Of a stretch of 64,000 nucleotides of DNA, positions 61,515-64,000 are shown piece after piece. Under the pieces are notes generated by a model that was not told the DNA's origin, did not search any database, and saw nothing but the letters and a program-made list of their open reading frames with translations. The stretch is from Varanus komodoensis (taxonomy: Eukaryota > Chordata > Lepidosauria > Squamata > Varanidae). Location: assembly GCF_004798865.1 (NCBI RefSeq), contig NW_025336598.1, positions 29,947,935 to 30,011,934 of the forward strand, read 5' to 3'. The position numbers and the translations under genes were made by a program. Numbering within the stretch: the first letter of the stretch is position 1; each line of letters begins with the position of its first letter.

Positions 61515-64000
61515 GAAGTCCAAAACTCCAGACAATCTTTTCCAGAAGTTTCTTCTATATGTTAAATGTAGGCTGCCTCCCTTATCATTGGCTTTCAGAG
61601 AGCTACTATAACTTATAGTGTTCTGCTGAGGTATAGGTTTTATCAGCCATCTAGTGTGTAATGCTATGCTTTGATTTTTAGGAGATTCCCTGTTTTATTG
61701 GGAAACCATTTCCCCCCATATTGTCTTGTTTGAAATTTTGTATTCTTATGGTTTTCCTTCAATTGCCTCAAGCATCCCTTGGGCTGAGGAGCAATTCAGA
61801 AATGCACAGAACTAATAGAGATCTTGGTTTTTGGCCTGAATAATTATCATTTTTATCATAATGTGTCTTTGTTTCATCCTGGATAATTAAGAGGTTCTGG
61901 CAGACCTAAAGGGCTCCTACAACTTGGAAATTTGTGATGTGACGTTTATTGCATGTATATCCTACCCATCCTCCACAGTGCTCAGATTGGCATAATTGTT
62001 CTCTTTTACTCACTTTATCGCCACCTCAACCCTCTGAGGTTATCTTGGGCAGAGGGACAGAGAAAGCCTGACCCAAGGTTACCCAGTAAGCAACATGGCG
62101 ATGGCAGATTTGAACCTGGGACTGCTACTGGAATTACTTCAGGTATATTTAGAAGAGTATTGAATAGTAGATTGGAAAGCCATCTGGAGTAACTAAGAGA
62201 AGGGTGCCCAGGACTATATCTGTTCTCGTCTGGCTTCTAGGGAATCCCTGGAATCTCAGAATGAACAGACTGACTGGTGGCAGGTACCCTGAGCCTGGTG
62301 TCTGTGGGGAAGCAAGCCTTCCTACTTGGGCTTTGGGGGGTTAAAAGTGATCCCAGGGTGCTTCCATTGACTGGAAAAATATCTGTGCCCCAGAACAGGC
62401 TCTGCTAATGCAGAGTTCAACAATTCAGCATTTCATGCCACTTTCTTGTTGTGCCACCGTGCTTTTAAAAAAGCAAGTTGCCAGGCGAAGGACACAAAGA
62501 AGGGTGGGATCACTGCTAGGAAGGGAAAGGCTAATGATCTCCTGCCCTTCTTCTGAGACACACTCCCTACTCAAAAAAAGTTAACCCTTCCTTCCCCAGC
62601 TGCGGTCCTGGCAAATAGCCTCTCTGTGTTGAAATCACACACTGAACTCCCTTCCGTTGGCTTCTACTACAAGTTTTTCCATGCCTCACAGCATCACCGT
62701 ATGTGCATGAATGGTGTGCGCATGTGTGCTTGTGACACATGTGCAGGAGTGGGGCATGGCCTCACCCAGTAACAGCATGATGCTCGCCCCTTTGGGTCCC
62801 AGCCACCGCTGAATTGCTACTCGGGGCCCATTGCACCTCCCGCTCCGCACACACACCTCTGCGTGGTTGAACCAACACTGTTGCTGGCACTGCAGCCGAA
62901 GAACCATTGAATAAAGCGAACGGACTACAACACGTCTGGGTATGGAGGTACATTTTGACAAGAGAATTATATGGAAACCCTCTGCAACTTTATTTGGGTG
63001 GAGAATAAATGAACTGCCTGCCTCTTTCTTGCCATGCTGCAAATGGATCTGAAATGTGAACTTCATTCTGAATGGAGGCTGGAATAAACCCCTGGCGTAG
63101 AAAACCCTGCCTTAGCTGTGCACTATTTACTGCACATCTTATGATGACCACCTAGTAAAAGTTTAGTGTAAAACCAAACTACCCAGTAAAAGTTGCATAT
63201 AAAACTAAATGCTCAACTTCTTCAGAAGAAAAAGAAGCTTTTGTCCAATTAACAGTATATCCCATGAATTATGCCTGTCTTAATTGGATTTTAAATGTAT
63301 CACGAAGCAGAAATCAGCTTACCTACAACAGGTTTGCAAAAAGGCAAAGTAAGCGAACCTTTAGGCATCTCATCTCTGTGTGCGAGCTTTATACAAATAA
63401 ATCCTATTAACAGTAATATGTGCTACAGGGCTAAAAATCACAGCACTATCATAACCTTTTAGTTTGAAAAGGAATTCCAAGCAGCAGAGACATTCGCAGA
63501 GAAAATGGAGATTATCTGTTCAGTATTAATAGAAAAAGGTAGAGGAAAAGTGGGGGATGTCTGGTTAAACCACACTGCCTAACCCTGTACATGTGCTTGT
63601 CCATGATTTAAGCTTTTCTACACAGGGATGTTAATACATTGCATCCACTTTCGGCTCCATAGGAGAACTAAGATCCAAATACTACACATATTTCCTTTTC
63701 TGCTATTTATTTATTTAATTTCTATACCACCCCTTAGCCAAAAAAGGTGCTCTTTTTTCTGTTGCATAAACTCTAGAGGATATAGGGAAACAACACAAAT
63801 CCTTAAGAGGAAAATAACCCCTTTCACTTTCACAAATAGTACATTTCCCTATTTCAAAAAAAAAAACTTGCTGAAGGTGCTGTCTAAAAACAGAAGTGAA
63901 ACTGTAGGGTCACAACATTATTTAAAGATCTCGTCAGCCACAATGATTACGGAACATGGTGTGCAAAATGCATGTTTCCTGTAGAAACATGAATACAAGT
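61515..64000. other. Probable XIRP2 5' intron, right end
   Basis: Contains one MIR-like SINE (61935-62110) and a short AT-rich LINE/SINE tail near 63700-63740. A possible small minus-strand exon near 63370-63315 was considered and not called. Nothing else is recognised. Confidence 0.45.
61935..62110 (-). repeat. MIR/CORE-like SINE, antisense
   Basis: GCATGTATATCCTACCCATC, CAACCCTCTGAGGTTATCTT, CCTGACCCAAGGTTACCCAG and TTTGAACCTGGGACTGC (an inverted box-B-like block), in the same order as the other antisense copies. Confidence 0.65.

Noticed and set aside
63315-63370. Small minus-strand exon MPKGSLTLPFCKPVV ending at a GTAAGC donor
   Set aside because: The donor is good, but the upstream acceptor has a poor pyrimidine tract and I cannot match the peptide to XIRP2 with confidence.

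Overview
This window is vertebrate nuclear DNA, most likely from a sauropsid and probably a squamate reptile. Genes are sparse and introns are rich in repeats. The repeats are CR1 and L2-type LINEs, MIR/CORE-like SINEs, small fold-back elements and long tetranucleotide microsatellites. I cannot name the species.

One protein-coding gene is certain: XIRP2 (Xin actin-binding repeat-containing 2), on the minus strand. Six coding exons are recovered by frame, splice sites and phase: 47366-47259, 45295-45223, 44096-43963, the 9.4-kb Xin-repeat exon 42619-33238, a 134-nt exon 29135-29002, and the terminal exon 27884-26360. The 5' exons, including the true start, must lie beyond 64000. A likely poly(A) signal lies at 25826-25821.

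The most striking result is that the 134-nt exon is read in two frames. The giant exon enters in phase 0 and leaves in phase 1. When it is included, the small exon encodes a short conserved-looking tail and a stop. When it is skipped, the same bases encode the first half of a LIM zinc-binding domain, which the terminal exon completes in EPLIN (LIMA1)-like fashion. This fits the known long (striated muscle) and short (hair-cell) forms of XIRP2.

Region by region: 1-20 kb is intergenic, with a CR1 copy in two parts (3.1-5.3 kb), two fold-back MITEs (4.35 and 15.3 kb), a CpG-rich island (10.6-11.2 kb), L2-type LINE pieces and a well-preserved CR1 3' end (16.9-17.6 kb). A second CpG-rich island at 20.2-21.4 kb has promoter-like motifs on both strands. 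Human synteny puts B3GALT1 downstream of XIRP2 on the same strand, so the islands are candidate B3GALT1 promoters; this is inference. 26-47 kb holds the visible part of XIRP2. 47-64 kb is probably 5' intron of XIRP2 and carries a long antisense CR1 with esterase, endonuclease and reverse-transcriptase pieces (49.6-52.5 kb), a Tc1/mariner-type remnant (53.7 kb), two abutting antisense CR1 3' ends (57.4-58.8 kb) and an L2-like copy (60.7-61.5 kb).

I saw no convincing RNA gene, no CRISPR and no recognisable LTR or virus-derived element.
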